Positions 1-9,451 are shown, counted from the first letter of the stretch. The stretch is 64,000 nucleotides of DNA from Planktothrix sp. FACHB-1365 (GCF_014697575.1 NZ_JACJSC010000005.1:62001-126000), one strand, 5' to 3'. Made by a program: numbers and translations. Notes: a model not told the origin generated them from the letters alone.

Positions 1-16
1 ATAATGGGATTTCATA

Positions 17-2257
17 TTAGTTCAACCATTCAGGTACTGCTTCTTCTTTCGTGTTGGTGTGACGTTCAGGGGTTTCACGCACAAACTTGAGGTGAACAGA
101 ACGGGTTTGCTCTCCATCCGCAGCAACGGCGAAAATGGGGAAATCGAGTAAACCGTCTTGGAAGGACATTTGTAAGCGGAATGTGCCATCGGGGTTAAGT
201 TTGATGGGACGTCCGCCAATGGTTAAGTTAGCGTCGGGTTCGGTCGCACCATAAATAATCAGTTCAGCATCAGCGACTAACCAAAACTCGCGAGGACGTA
301 TCGGTGGCATTGAAGAGCCCATCCCAATACCAGACATTCCCATACCAGACATGGTATAGCCTAATCCTGCACCGGACATACTCATTCCAGCACCGGACAT
401 GGTTTGTCCGACACCAGATTGAGTATAACCGACTCCAGATTGAGTATAACCGACTCCAGATTGAGTATAACCGACTCCAGATTGAGTATAACCGACTCCA
501 GATTGAGTATAACCAACACCAGATTGAGTGTAACCGACTCCAGATTGAGTATAACCAACACCGGATTGAGTGTAACCGACTCCAGATTGAGTATAACCAA
601 CACCGGATTGAGTGTAACCGACTCCAGATTGAGTATAACCAACACCAGATTGAGTATAACCAACACCGGATTGAGTGTAACCGACACCGGACTGGGTGTA
701 ACCGACACCGGACTGGGTGTAACCCATACCCACACCAGACATTCCGATACCAGACATCGTTTGACCGATACCGACACCGGACATAATTTGTCCAACGCCA
801 GATTGGGTATAACCGACACCGGACTGGGTGTAACCCATACCCACACCAGACATTCCGATACCGGACATCGTTTGACCAATACCTAAACCTGCGCCCGACA
901 TTCCGACACCGGAAGTAGTGTAACCGACACCGGACTGGGTATAACCCAAACCTGCGCCCGACATTCCGATACCGGACATCGTTTGACCAATACCTAAACC
1001 TGCGCCCGACATTCCGACACCGGAAGTAGTGTAACCGACACCGGACTGGGTATAACCCAAACCTGCGCCCGACATTCCGATACCAGAGAGGGTTTGACCA
1101 ATACCTAAACCTGCGCCCGACATTCCGACACCGGAAGTGGTGTAACCGACACCGGACTGGGTATAACCCAAACCTGCGCCCGACATTCCGATACCGGACA
1201 TCGTTTGACCAATACCTAAACCTGCGCCCGACATTCCGACACCGGAAGTAGTGTAACCTGCACCGGACTGGGTATAACCCAAACCTGCGCCCGACATTCC
1301 GATACCAGAGAGGGTTTGACCAATACCTGCACCGGACATGATTTGTCCAACACCGGACATACCCACACCGGACAGGGTTTCACCCACTCCAGAGGCCCAC
1401 ATTCCCACACCCGAAGGAAAGATAAAGGAACTCACCGTCTCTTGGGGTTTGACGACTTGGTGCATGGAACCAAACAGAGAACCTGCGATGCGTTTGGCTT
1501 CTGCTTCCCTGGATAACCCAAATAAATCGTCGTGAACCCCTGCCAGGACATAGGTTTTGCTGGGGACGGGGAATTCATAAAAGGTTTTCCCTTGTAATTC
1601 TTCGTCCCAAGACACAGTAATAAATTGATCGTCAATCCATTCTGCGGGATAAACCGGAGGAATGCGAGTTGCAGCAGAACGCGCTAATCCTAACCAACGA
1701 CCATCTACACAGCGATAACCAATTTCAACTACATAGTCGCGGTCACTGACAGGAACTGGTAAATACCATTCCCGTGCTAATTCATCACAGGGATATTCTT
1801 GAATACTATGGGGACTTTGAGACTTTAACTCAATATCGGTAACATCATAAATCCGTAGAGCCAGTTGTTGTCCGCCTTGACGCCGACACATTTCTTTGTG
1901 TTCGTTAGAGACATCCCAGTAAGCATAGGCCCATTCAGGATCTCTGGGCATCATGACGATTTGGCTTTCACCATATCCAATCGGTAAATCTACTAACCCC
2001 TCATCCACTGAGGATAAGGAATCATCGATTTGATAGTTTTGACTGACGACGGAAAACTTTGCGACTTCCACTACTTCTTGTGCCTCCAATGCGCGTGATG
2101 GATTAGGGGTTCCAAATTTTTGACTTTCGATTTCTTGAATAGCTTCTAAAAGCTGAGATTTACGCATTCGGCTATAGCGAGAAATGCTATATTCACTTGC
2201 GACCTTGCGGAGTTGCCGTAGGGTCATATCTTCTAAAGGTGGACGTTCCTTTGGCAT
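17..2257 (-). CDS. DUF4912 protein with Rho_N-like N-terminus and long SGVG repeat
   Basis: 746 aa. Residues about 8-47 (MTLRQLRKVASEY...SQLLEAIQEIE) look like a Rho-N/SAP-type helical domain. Residues about 90-235, with MMPRDPEWAYAYWDVS, match the DUF4912 family seen in cyanobacteria. Residues about 280-650 are almost pure Gly/Ser/Val/Tyr/Gln/Thr repeats built on SGVGYTQ and SGIGMSGAGLG. The last 95 residues (PPIRPREFWLVADAEL..., ending near a KFVRETPE segment) are again globular and beta-rich. The protein therefore has two folded ends joined by a low-complexity, probably flexible linker. No signal peptide or membrane segment is visible, so it is probably cytoplasmic. The function of DUF4912 proteins is not established; a nucleic-acid role is only suggested by the Rho_N-like part. 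Start ATG at 2257. The next gene on the same strand (zipN, upstream) has its own terminator, so this is probably a separate unit. Confidence 0.8.
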   Translation of the reverse strand: MPKERPPLEDMTLRQLRKVASEYSISRYSRMRKSQLLEAIQEIESQKFGTPNPSRALEAQEVVEVAKFSVVSQNYQIDDSLSSVDEGLVDLPIGYGESQIVMMPRDPEWAYAYWDVSNEHKEMCRRQGGQQLALRIYDVTDIELKSQSPHSIQEYPCDELAREWYLPVPVSDRDYVVEIGYRCVDGRWLGLARSAATRIPPVYPAEWIDDQFITVSWDEELQGKTFYEFPVPSKTYVLAGVHDDLFGLSREAEAKRIAGSLFGSMHQVVKPQETVSSFIFPSGVGMWASGVGETLSGVGMSGVGQIMSGAGIGQTLSGIGMSGAGLGYTQSGAGYTTSGVGMSGAGLGIGQTMSGIGMSGAGLGYTQSGVGYTTSGVGMSGAGLGIGQTLSGIGMSGAGLGYTQSGVGYTTSGVGMSGAGLGIGQTMSGIGMSGAGLGYTQSGVGYTTSGVGMSGAGLGIGQTMSGIGMSGVGMGYTQSGVGYTQSGVGQIMSGVGIGQTMSGIGMSGVGMGYTQSGVGYTQSGVGYTQSGVGYTQSGVGYTQSGVGYTQSGVGYTQSGVGYTQSGVGYTQSGVGYTQSGVGYTQSGVGYTQSGVGYTQSGVGYTQSGVGYTQSGVGQTMSGAGMSMSGAGLGYTMSGMGMSGIGMGSSMPPIRPREFWLVADAELIIYGATEPDANLTIGGRPIKLNPDGTFRLQMSFQDGLLDFPIFAVAADGEQTRSVHLKFVRETPERHTNTKEEAVPEWLN
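320..1410 (-). repeat. Coding minisatellite (21-bp and 111-bp units)
   Basis: Inside the DUF4912 gene. From about 410 to 715 a 21-bp unit (SGVGYTQ) runs about 15 times in near-perfect tandem. From about 716 to 1330 a larger 111-bp unit repeats; the 10-mer TTCCGACACC recurs at 901, 1012 and 1123, exactly 111 bp apart. Each 111-bp unit is itself made of the short motif. Long identical tracts like this are prone to copy-number change by slippage or recombination; since units are multiples of 3, length would change without frameshift. Confidence 0.9.
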
Positions 2258-2289
2258 AAAAGGGTGATCTCCATTGGTTTAAACAGCAG

Positions 2290-2400
2290 ATGGATAACTC
2301 TGTAGAAATTCTTCGGGATCATGGGGATCGCTTGATTAATGACCATGTTGCAGAAAATATTGAATTTGGTCAAGGGGTAACTAAAGGTATTGATGAGTAA
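2290..2400 (+). CDS. Possible 36-aa ORF in the zipN/DUF4912 gap
   Basis: An ATG ORF of 36 codons (starts MDNSVEILRD, ends VTKGIDE). It lies between the start of the DUF4912 gene and the end of zipN. No strong ribosome-binding site and no recognisable family. It could be a remnant of a larger gene or chance; reported only so that the 250-bp gap is described. Confidence 0.2.
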   Translation: MDNSVEILRDHGDRLINDHVAENIEFGQGVTKGIDE

Positions 2401-2460
2401 ATATACACAGTTTTCCCGGTTTTGGGGATCGTAATGTTATGAAACCCTGACATTTTGAGG

Positions 2461-2489
2461 AAAAAAAATCCTCTTTGGGATCAAAGAGG
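2461..2489 (-). terminator. Rho-independent terminator of zipN
   Basis: On the minus strand an 8-bp stem (CCTCTTTG/CAAAGAGG, loop of 4, positions 2470-2489) is followed by an A then eight T (2461-2468 are A on the plus strand). It lies about 20 bp past the zipN stop codon. Confidence 0.85.
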
Positions 2490-2510
2490 GAAACCGGGAT
2501 CGGAAATAAA

Positions 2511-4826
2511 TTAGCGGATTACTTGCCAATCTTCAATACGCCATTCGCCATCCTTGCGAATAAAGCGATATTGAATTTGCAAAGAAGCATTTTCAGTATT
2601 TTGGAGTTGACCCTGACTGTAAAATTGAGCCTGTTCCTCAACATCCGCATAGGCAACGGCTTGATTGGGATTGGCTTGATCCATCTGGACTTCAGTAACT
2701 TTCAGACTATGTTTGTAGGTGCGATGGGAACCCTCTTGTTTCATCGTTTCTGCCATCCCCACCCAACGAGCTAGGGCTGGATCAACTAAAATTTGTCGCA
2801 ACCCTTCAACTTGATGCTCAGGCCCCATAGCAGCCGATTTCACCGACAACCATTGGTTAAGTTTGGCTTCAGCCACTTCCGGGGTAATTTTTTCCGGTTC
2901 TGCGGTTACAGGTTTGGGTTCAGGAATCGGTAAGGGAGGCTGGTTTAACTGCACCATTGCCTGTTCCCCTTTCAATTTAGGCCCAGACCAGCCCAAAACG
3001 TCTGCTAAGGCTCCAAAAGCAAGCGACAGTAAAAACCACAGTAACCAAATCCCCAACAATCCCCCCACACCCAAAATTAACAACCGACGCCATTTAGTCG
3101 CATCATTTTTCCGTTGAATACGGCGGAGGCTGCTGCTATTAGCTGGAGGAGGTACAGTGGTTGGTGTCGGGGTGGGCGGGGTCGTCCCCGATGATGTAGG
3201 TTCAGGAATCGTAGAAGGGGGAGTTTCCTTGGATGTGGAAGAACTGCGACGGGAAGATTCAGATTTACGACTTCCCTGTAACGATGTTGAGGCAGAACCC
3301 GCTTCAACGGAAGTCCGAATACTCGGTGGAGGAGGGGCGGACAACAGGGGGGAAACGGATTCGTTAACCTGAACTCCTGACACTTCCGAATTCACGCGGG
3401 TTCCCGTTGTCAGGGGAGACTCTAGGGGCGTGTTGGTCAGTTGAATATTCGTGGGGGTTGGACTGGATTTTGACGGTGTACCAGGACGGCGAGGCTGAAC
3501 CACAACCCACTCATTGGAAGGGTTGCCCGTTTCATTCGGTAGGGCTTCCAGGTAAGCTTGGACATGGGGATCAGCAAAATAATCTTTTAAAGAAACCGAC
3601 TTATCCAGCAAATCCCGAAAATGCGGAAAGACCTCATCTTGTAACCAACTTTCCGCGTAGAGACATAATCCTGGTAATAAATCAGGGGAATTCTGGGAAT
3701 TTTCTCGGATAAAGGCAATGGGTTCCCGTTCCTGACTTAATTCCAAAGAACGACTGGCTTCTTCCGTTTGCCCTAACAATAAAGCACAAACGGCTTTTTC
3801 TAAATGTACATCTTGCCGCCGTCCTAACTGCATCAACATTAATTTGGCTTTGCGAATCAAGGCGGGTTGCGCTTCGGCAAAGCCTTGGGCAATTAAGGCA
3901 TAAACCGCTAAATAGGTAGCAACGGCAGAGGGGCGACGAGCTTCGGCTTCAAACAACCCTTGTTGTTCAGTGGTGGTCATGTAGCGACGGAGTTGCTGCA
4001 CAAACCGCAGGAAGTCTTCGACGCCTAACCCAGATTGATCCTCCCCTTGACCGTCAATACCGCCCCGTTCATGGAGCATTTCTCGCAGGAGTTGCAATCC
4101 TTTGCGACGTTCTGCGGCTTTTTCTAAGGGAAGTTGGAGTAATTCTAAAATCCGGTAAGGACGGAGTTTGTAGAGATCCGTTTGCATTTCACCTCTCAAA
4201 CTGGCAAACAAGCTTTCTCGTAATAATAGATTTTGTCCAGCCTCTAAGGAAGAAGCGGCGTTTTCATATTGTCCTTGTTGCCATTGCTCCCGACCCAATT
4301 CTAAATAGGCTGAGGTAACGGTCAATATAATATCAGGAACAATCAGAGCCGGATCACCAAAACGACCATCTTTGAGGCCAATACTGCCATTACTAAGATA
4401 GGGGTGACATAATTTCACCACTAATTCATATTCCCCTAATTCATGGAGTAATAATAATGCCCCCACAAATTGTTTATCCTCGATCTCAATACTGGGTGTG
4501 TGAGAGTCGATGACGGGTTCTAAAGCAGTGGCTTCGCTGGTGGCACGTTTGCCAAAAGCGGGAGTTTTAACTTCTGATTCGGGTTCGTAGGTTTTGGCTA
4601 AAAACCCCATATCATAAGCTTGACGTTGATCGGCATCCGATAGAACTGCATACGCCTCATCAATCAATTGCTTGCGTGCGGTGATCGCCTGATCAGAATA
4701 CTCCCGTCTAGGAAGTTGCAAAGTGCGATCACGGTGCGCTTGCTTAAGTTGCTCAGGAGTTGCTTGAATCGGTAAGCCTAATATTCGGTAATAATCGAGT
4801 GGAATACGCACGGGCCACTTCCCCAA
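2511..4826 (-). CDS. zipN: Cell division protein ZipN/Ftn2 (ARC6 homologue)
   Basis: 771 aa. Residues 7-75 (IPLDYYRILGLPIQATPEQL...) are the J-like domain that opens cyanobacterial Ftn2/ZipN and plastid ARC6; the classical HPD triplet is not present (AHRDRT at that place), as in this family. A long helical middle part follows (about 90-430), then a Ser/Pro/Thr-rich linker (about 440-575), one transmembrane helix (about 590-615, LLILGVGGLLGIWLLWFLL), and a C-terminal domain of about 120 residues ending in FIRKDGEWRIEDWQVIR, the ARC6/IMS-type domain. Family role: an inner-membrane protein that binds and anchors FtsZ and recruits other divisome proteins. The J-like part lies on the cytoplasmic side. 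Length is usual for the family. Confidence 0.93.
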   Translation of the reverse strand: MGKWPVRIPLDYYRILGLPIQATPEQLKQAHRDRTLQLPRREYSDQAITARKQLIDEAYAVLSDADQRQAYDMGFLAKTYEPESEVKTPAFGKRATSEATALEPVIDSHTPSIEIEDKQFVGALLLLHELGEYELVVKLCHPYLSNGSIGLKDGRFGDPALIVPDIILTVTSAYLELGREQWQQGQYENAASSLEAGQNLLLRESLFASLRGEMQTDLYKLRPYRILELLQLPLEKAAERRKGLQLLREMLHERGGIDGQGEDQSGLGVEDFLRFVQQLRRYMTTTEQQGLFEAEARRPSAVATYLAVYALIAQGFAEAQPALIRKAKLMLMQLGRRQDVHLEKAVCALLLGQTEEASRSLELSQEREPIAFIRENSQNSPDLLPGLCLYAESWLQDEVFPHFRDLLDKSVSLKDYFADPHVQAYLEALPNETGNPSNEWVVVQPRRPGTPSKSSPTPTNIQLTNTPLESPLTTGTRVNSEVSGVQVNESVSPLLSAPPPPSIRTSVEAGSASTSLQGSRKSESSRRSSSTSKETPPSTIPEPTSSGTTPPTPTPTTVPPPANSSSLRRIQRKNDATKWRRLLILGVGGLLGIWLLWFLLSLAFGALADVLGWSGPKLKGEQAMVQLNQPPLPIPEPKPVTAEPEKITPEVAEAKLNQWLSVKSAAMGPEHQVEGLRQILVDPALARWVGMAETMKQEGSHRTYKHSLKVTEVQMDQANPNQAVAYADVEEQAQFYSQGQLQNTENASLQIQYRFIRKDGEWRIEDWQVIR

Positions 4827-4964
4827 CGGTGAGAAACTGATGTAGCTATATTAGCAGGGAATGGGTCTAGGGCAAGAACAGGAGGGTTGAGGTGGCCGGG
4901 GTCAAGGTAGGAAAAAAGAGCCTCGGAAGCAAGGTCGGGCTATTTTGATGCTAAAAATTAATGA

Positions 4965-7220
4965 TTATGGGGTAGGTATATCTTGCCAGAAGGGTTGTTC
5001 ATTTCCGAGACGAGTGGTATTTGTGGCAGTGTAAATATTACCTTGTAATTCTTGATAGTAATCATCCTCTAGGAAATCAACATTAATTCCAGCTACGGCA
5101 ACCCGGCGTTTAAAATCTTCTTGAGTATAGTCTCGCCCATCAATTAACGGCCCTTTGGGATTAGAAACTAATAATTCACCATTGACATAAACACAATTAA
5201 TTAAATTCGGCCACCACGCATATCCACTATAACTAAAGATTGCCGGAATTTCAATAATTTGATCAGTTCTCAGATTAAATTCTTTTTTAAGTTGATTAAT
5301 TAGGGGATCAATTTTTTGCTTTTGTAAATTCTGATTATGTTGGATCAATAATTGATTATTTAAAGCCGCCCTGACGGTGGTTTGAGTGCTTAATTCTCGA
5401 TTAATTGCTGCTCCTTCATAGCCTTGTTTTTCCAGTTCTTTGAGGAGTTTAATTCCTTCTCCTGGACTAGCAATTAACATTAAGGGTTCACCGGAGGGAC
5501 TGGGAATAAAATTAATAATTTCATCGACATGACGCACCATTAACCAAGAGGTATCAATAGCAACGGGATCACCTTGAATCTTTTGGGCTTTTAAAAACTC
5601 CAGAACTTCGGGATTTAAACTGACATTATCGGCTGTACCGTAATAAATTCTGCCTAATGGATATTTCGGTAAAGCGGGAGTAACGGCTAAATTATTATAC
5701 CAATCTGCCCATTGATTAAATACATCTAATTGGCGAGGTTTACCGACTTCAAACCAGCCAAAATTTTGATTCATTAAAGATTGAGCATAATCATCACTTT
5801 CGGTGCTCCGGTTTCCTTTTAAAACAACAGGATATTCCTCTAAACCTTCAGCTTTAGGAAATTGCACATAACCAATTTCTTGAGTTCCTTTCATCCATAA
5901 GGTTGCCCCTGGTGTTACTTTAACATTAGCTCCGGTTTTTTCAACAATTGTTTTTACCGCTTGAACAATAGTTTGATTATCGCCGCGATCGCTAATATGA
6001 ACTTCAGAAACGGGTGCAGTATTCGGAGACATAATCCAAGGGGCTACTCCCATTGAAATAGTATCAGTTGCGATGATAATTCCCTGTTTACGGGCGACGG
6101 CTTTTAAATTAATTAAACCTGACCAATTTTGATTGGCAAATTGTTTTGCTTCTACGCCTAAAATAATATCTGAACTAAATTCTAAAGGGGTTATACCGGA
6201 TAAATCAACAGGTTTCCATCCGGTTGAGGTTTTTTGGAATAAATTAATATAAGGTCTTGCTGTTTCATCAACACTCATCAATAATTCTGAACCATTATAA
6301 TCTTGAGAAACTTTAAAATGAACTACTGCTAAATCCTTTTCATCTTCAGCCCCATTCACCCCTTTTTCTCGCCAGTCGGGTAAGCCACTGCGATCATCAT
6401 CATCATTATTAAATAAGACTAACGGCCCAACGGATAAAGACCATTGTTCTGGGCGTTGTTCATCGACTTCATTTACAATACCATCTCGGTTAGTATCTCC
6501 ATACAGTTTAAACCCTGGAAATTGAGGATTAGCGGTGGAAATGGGGGAAATGGTTTGTGGTTTTTCGGGTTGTTCTTTTTGAGATTGTTGTGCTAACGCT
6601 CGTTGATAAGTGGCGATCGCTAAATACCCTTGATATTCTACAATTTTATCAATAGCTTTAGCACTTAAAAAAGATTCTCTAGGAATTTTTCTTAACGTAT
6701 CAATAGCTTGAACCCATAATTGTTGTGCTGTTTCCCAATCTTTAACGGTATGGGTTTCGGGTTGTTTACCAAAGGTTGCCGCTTCCGTAGCTATTTTAAT
6801 CGCTTGATTCCAAGTTTCTAGGGTTGTTTCTTCAAATTTAATTTGGGTTTCAACTTGACGGTTTGCTTTAACTAAGGTTTCATATTGTTTGAGTTGTAGT
6901 TGATATTCCCAAGCTTCTAAATTACTATTAATATCGGGAGGATTAGAGGCTTTCTTTAATTCGGCTTGAATGCGATCGCGCAGTTGATATAATTCAGGTA
7001 AGGATTTCGGTGTAATTTCGATGGTTTCAAAATTAGGATTTTTGCGAGTATCGGTTTCAAATCCTTGCAATTGCAGTCCTGAATCGTTAATGTGATACTC
7101 TAAATCCAAATCCGTTGGTGCGGACTGAGCGAAAGTTGGAGGGGCGGGAACCCAAATAATTCCAACGACTACACCGAAAGCATTAATTAAAGCAACAGCA
7201 ATGTAGCGCATCCAGTTCAT
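4965..7220 (-). CDS. Peptidylarginine-deiminase-like protein, probable pseudoenzyme
   Basis: 751 aa. The N-terminus (MRYIAVALINAFGVVVGIIWVP...TFAQSAP) looks like a signal peptide, so the protein is probably exported. Residues about 60-225 are helical. An EF-hand-like loop (DTNRDGIVNEVDE) and an acidic NNDDDDRSGLPDW stretch near residues 240-285 suggest calcium binding. The C-terminal 370 residues resemble peptidylarginine deiminases (PAD): EIGYVQFP, HVDEIINFIPSPSGEPLMLIASPGE and a terminal TNTTR...PFWQDIP segment match PAD blocks. In human PAD4 the catalytic residues are D350, H471, D473 and C645. By eye the His and Asp of HVDE are kept, but the D350 position is Gly (WMKGTQEIGY) and the Cys645 position is Thr (NIYTATNTTR). 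Citrullination activity is therefore doubtful. The reading frame is intact. Alternative: a diverged PAD using other residues. Confidence 0.72.
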   Translation of the reverse strand: MNWMRYIAVALINAFGVVVGIIWVPAPPTFAQSAPTDLDLEYHINDSGLQLQGFETDTRKNPNFETIEITPKSLPELYQLRDRIQAELKKASNPPDINSNLEAWEYQLQLKQYETLVKANRQVETQIKFEETTLETWNQAIKIATEAATFGKQPETHTVKDWETAQQLWVQAIDTLRKIPRESFLSAKAIDKIVEYQGYLAIATYQRALAQQSQKEQPEKPQTISPISTANPQFPGFKLYGDTNRDGIVNEVDEQRPEQWSLSVGPLVLFNNDDDDRSGLPDWREKGVNGAEDEKDLAVVHFKVSQDYNGSELLMSVDETARPYINLFQKTSTGWKPVDLSGITPLEFSSDIILGVEAKQFANQNWSGLINLKAVARKQGIIIATDTISMGVAPWIMSPNTAPVSEVHISDRGDNQTIVQAVKTIVEKTGANVKVTPGATLWMKGTQEIGYVQFPKAEGLEEYPVVLKGNRSTESDDYAQSLMNQNFGWFEVGKPRQLDVFNQWADWYNNLAVTPALPKYPLGRIYYGTADNVSLNPEVLEFLKAQKIQGDPVAIDTSWLMVRHVDEIINFIPSPSGEPLMLIASPGEGIKLLKELEKQGYEGAAINRELSTQTTVRAALNNQLLIQHNQNLQKQKIDPLINQLKKEFNLRTDQIIEIPAIFSYSGYAWWPNLINCVYVNGELLVSNPKGPLIDGRDYTQEDFKRRVAVAGINVDFLEDDYYQELQGNIYTATNTTRLGNEQPFWQDIPTP

Positions 7221-7381
7221 GATCCATCCTCAGCTATCCTGATTGATTGTACCTGAAATTTGTCTCACTGTTGATAGGGGTGAGAGAAAAATTTAGCAAC
7301 TTCTCTGAGGATGCAACACTAAAGTTAGTCCGGTGGCTATTCTACAAGTTTATATGAAATCCCTAAATGTTTGCTACAAAT

Positions 7382-7421
7382 CCCCCTGTAGAGACGTTGC
7401 ATGCAACGTCTCTACAGGGGG
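7382..7421. repeat. Perfect 40-bp palindrome (dispersed cyanobacterial repeat)
   Basis: A perfect inverted repeat with arms CCCCCTGTAGAGACGTTGCA and its complement, no loop. The core GTAGAGACGTTGCATGCAAC is a common dispersed palindrome in cyanobacterial genomes. It sits 50 bp past the RTX gene stop on the minus strand and may serve as a transcript end, but there is no T-run. Confidence 0.85.
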
Positions 7422-7473
7422 GATCATCTGTAGCGTTCATAAGGGGATGGAATATTAGAAGAAATTGGTTTTT

Positions 7474-8493
7474 TTAGCCAATTCCTAACAAATCATCACT
7501 AATATTCACAATATTAATACTATTTTTAATAATATTAATATCGGTGGTATTAGCAACAACACCGAAAATATTTCCCGTTGTTGTTTGACGAATAATGATT
7601 CCTTGGGAGGCTCCAGTAGCGAGTTGAAAATTGGCAGTTTGATCAAAGGTTTCTAAGGTGATTTCTTCAGAGGTAAGACTAGCAACAATCAAAATTTGAT
7701 CGCCTTCTGTAGCATTAAAATCAGTAATTAAATCGGCTTCAGTAGCGTTTAGAGGAACTTCTGCGGGGTTTGCACCTAAAATAAATAGATCAGCATCAGT
7801 ACCCCCAGTTAAAATATCAAAGTCTAAATCTCCAATTAAAATATCTCGTCCTGCACCACCATCTAAATTATCTTTTCCTTTCCCTCCTCTTAATAAATCT
7901 TCTCCATCCCCTCCCATTAAGAAATCATCCTCACGATTCCCATTAATAATATCATTTCCATTATCCCCTTTGAGGGTATCATTTCCCTGACCGCCCCGAA
8001 GTAAATCAATGCCTTCTGCACCAGATAATTGATCATTTCCGGTGTTTCCATTCATGACATCGGTTTGATGAGAACCGACTAAAATATCATCCCCTGCTAA
8101 GGCTAATATTCCTCCGGGATTATTAATTGTCCATTCCGGTAAAATCACGCCGCTCGGTTGTTGGGGAAAATTAAAAGTGTTGGGGGGTGCTAGAACGTCA
8201 ATATCATCCGTTAATATAAATAATTGTGAGGATTGTCCTGATAATTGGGTTAGGGTTTTATAACTGCTTAAAAGATTAATATCGGTGAGAATTTGACTGG
8301 GTTTAACTTCCAAAGTTGGGGCTGTATTCAGAGTAATTTGAGGGTTTTGTTCTAATAATTTCTGAACCCAAGGTTCTGCAATGGGCAGAATAGTGTTAAA
8401 TAAAGGTTCATATTGGGGAAAAAATGTGAAAATTAGGGGTTCAGCAACAGGCCAAATTACATTACTGACAAAATTAATAATTTTTTTAAACAT
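7474..8493 (-). CDS. RTX (hemolysin-type calcium-binding repeat) protein
   Basis: 339 aa. The central part (about residues 130-235) holds about ten nonapeptide-like repeats of the type GGxGxDxLxG, for example LLRGGQGNDTLKGDNGND and DNLDGGAGRDILIGD. These fold as calcium-binding beta-rolls. The last 100 residues (ADLFILGAN...) resemble the C-terminal secretion part of cyanobacterial RTX proteins. The N-terminus is hydrophobic and aromatic but not a classical signal peptide, consistent with type I secretion. No catalytic domain is recognisable and no transporter genes lie nearby. Cargo function is unknown. Confidence 0.82.
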   Translation of the reverse strand: MFKKIINFVSNVIWPVAEPLIFTFFPQYEPLFNTILPIAEPWVQKLLEQNPQITLNTAPTLEVKPSQILTDINLLSSYKTLTQLSGQSSQLFILTDDIDVLAPPNTFNFPQQPSGVILPEWTINNPGGILALAGDDILVGSHQTDVMNGNTGNDQLSGAEGIDLLRGGQGNDTLKGDNGNDIINGNREDDFLMGGDGEDLLRGGKGKDNLDGGAGRDILIGDLDFDILTGGTDADLFILGANPAEVPLNATEADLITDFNATEGDQILIVASLTSEEITLETFDQTANFQLATGASQGIIIRQTTTGNIFGVVANTTDINIIKNSINIVNISDDLLGIG

Positions 8494-8659
8494 ATCCAGA
8501 ACATCCGAAGTGCGACTGATAAATCGGTTAGTTATCTTAATTTTGCACTTTTATTTCCTAGAATTCAGGATAAATTTTTAAGAAGAATTGAAAGCCAATC
8601 AAAAAATAGAGATACATGAATTTGTATCTCTTAAATCAGACTGATTAATGTTGGCGATT

Positions 8660-8962
8660 CTATTCTGAAAAATCGGTTTCTGAATGTTCCCCTTGATTAA
8701 ACCAGAGTAACCGAATTCCTAAAACTCCAAACCCAATAGCAGCAGCAATTTTAACAAGATGGGTCGGTAAAACTTCTGCAACCCCTTGTCCCACCATGAC
8801 CCCTAAAAAACTTGCTAATAATAGGGCTGCGGCTGTACCCAAAAAGATCGGACGGGGGGATTTGGTGCTTCCACTTAAAGCGATCGCTGCTACTTGACTT
8901 TTATCCCCTAATTCTGATAAAAAAACCGTAATAAAACTCAATCCTAATAGTTGAAAATCCAT
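8660..8962 (-). CDS. GDT1/UPF0016 family half-size transporter (second subunit)
   Basis: 100 aa, three predicted membrane helices. It carries the family signature SELGDKSQVAA near residue 18. GDT1/TMEM165/Mnx proteins move Mn2+ or Ca2+ across membranes. Full-length members have two copies of the ELGDK motif; here each copy is on its own gene. This one ends with a His/Glu tail (NQGEHSETDFSE). It lies 15 bp downstream of the companion gene on the same strand, so the two are surely cotranscribed and probably make a heterodimer. Confidence 0.88.
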   Translation of the reverse strand: MDFQLLGLSFITVFLSELGDKSQVAAIALSGSTKSPRPIFLGTAAALLLASFLGVMVGQGVAEVLPTHLVKIAAAIGFGVLGIRLLWFNQGEHSETDFSE

Positions 8963-8977
8963 AGATTTATTCTAATT

Positions 8978-9358
8978 TTATGAGTGTAAAACTTCCCAAA
9001 TTAATAATGCAGAAATCACTAATAAACTGCTTCCGGCTAACCGTTCCAAGGTTCGGGGAGAGATGCGTGTAGCTAACCATTGACCCAGTAAAACCCCTAA
9101 TAAACTGGTTAATACTAAGGCACTTCCTGCACCCGCAAAAACAATCCAAGGAGCATGAGATTCTGCCGTCATCAATAAAGTTGTGAGTTGGGTTTTATCT
9201 CCAATTTCTGCTAAAAAAATAGTAATAAAAGTGGAAACAAAAATTTTCCAAGTCTTGGGACTCACTAAATTTTGAAAGGGATTAGCCTTTTTGGCAGAAC
9301 TAGCGGATGCAGTTAGTCGGTCTTCCTGAACGTTAACAAGGATCGGGGATGAACTCAT
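8978..9358 (-). CDS. GDT1/UPF0016 family half-size transporter (first subunit)
   Basis: 126 aa. A hydrophilic N-terminal tail of about 35 residues is followed by three membrane helices, the first with the signature FLAEIGDKTQLTT. It pairs with the downstream half-gene. In cyanobacteria the related Mnx/Hmx proteins export Mn2+ to the thylakoid lumen or periplasm; the metal here is inferred, not shown. Start ATG at 9358 is the only good choice; the tail could contain an alternative later start but none has better context. Confidence 0.88.
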   Translation of the reverse strand: MSSSPILVNVQEDRLTASASSAKKANPFQNLVSPKTWKIFVSTFITIFLAEIGDKTQLTTLLMTAESHAPWIVFAGAGSALVLTSLLGVLLGQWLATRISPRTLERLAGSSLLVISALLIWEVLHS

Positions 9359-9451
9359 AGGTTGAGGGTCTGGATATTGAGCAAGACTATATCATAATCT
9401 TTTCATATTTTCCCCAATCCTGCAATAGACGAACAAGGAACACTGTTCGGG

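Noticed and set aside
304-886. Long plus- and minus-strand open frames across the DUF4912 repeat
   Set aside because: They are shadow frames produced by the 21-bp repeat; period-3 repeats keep all frames open.
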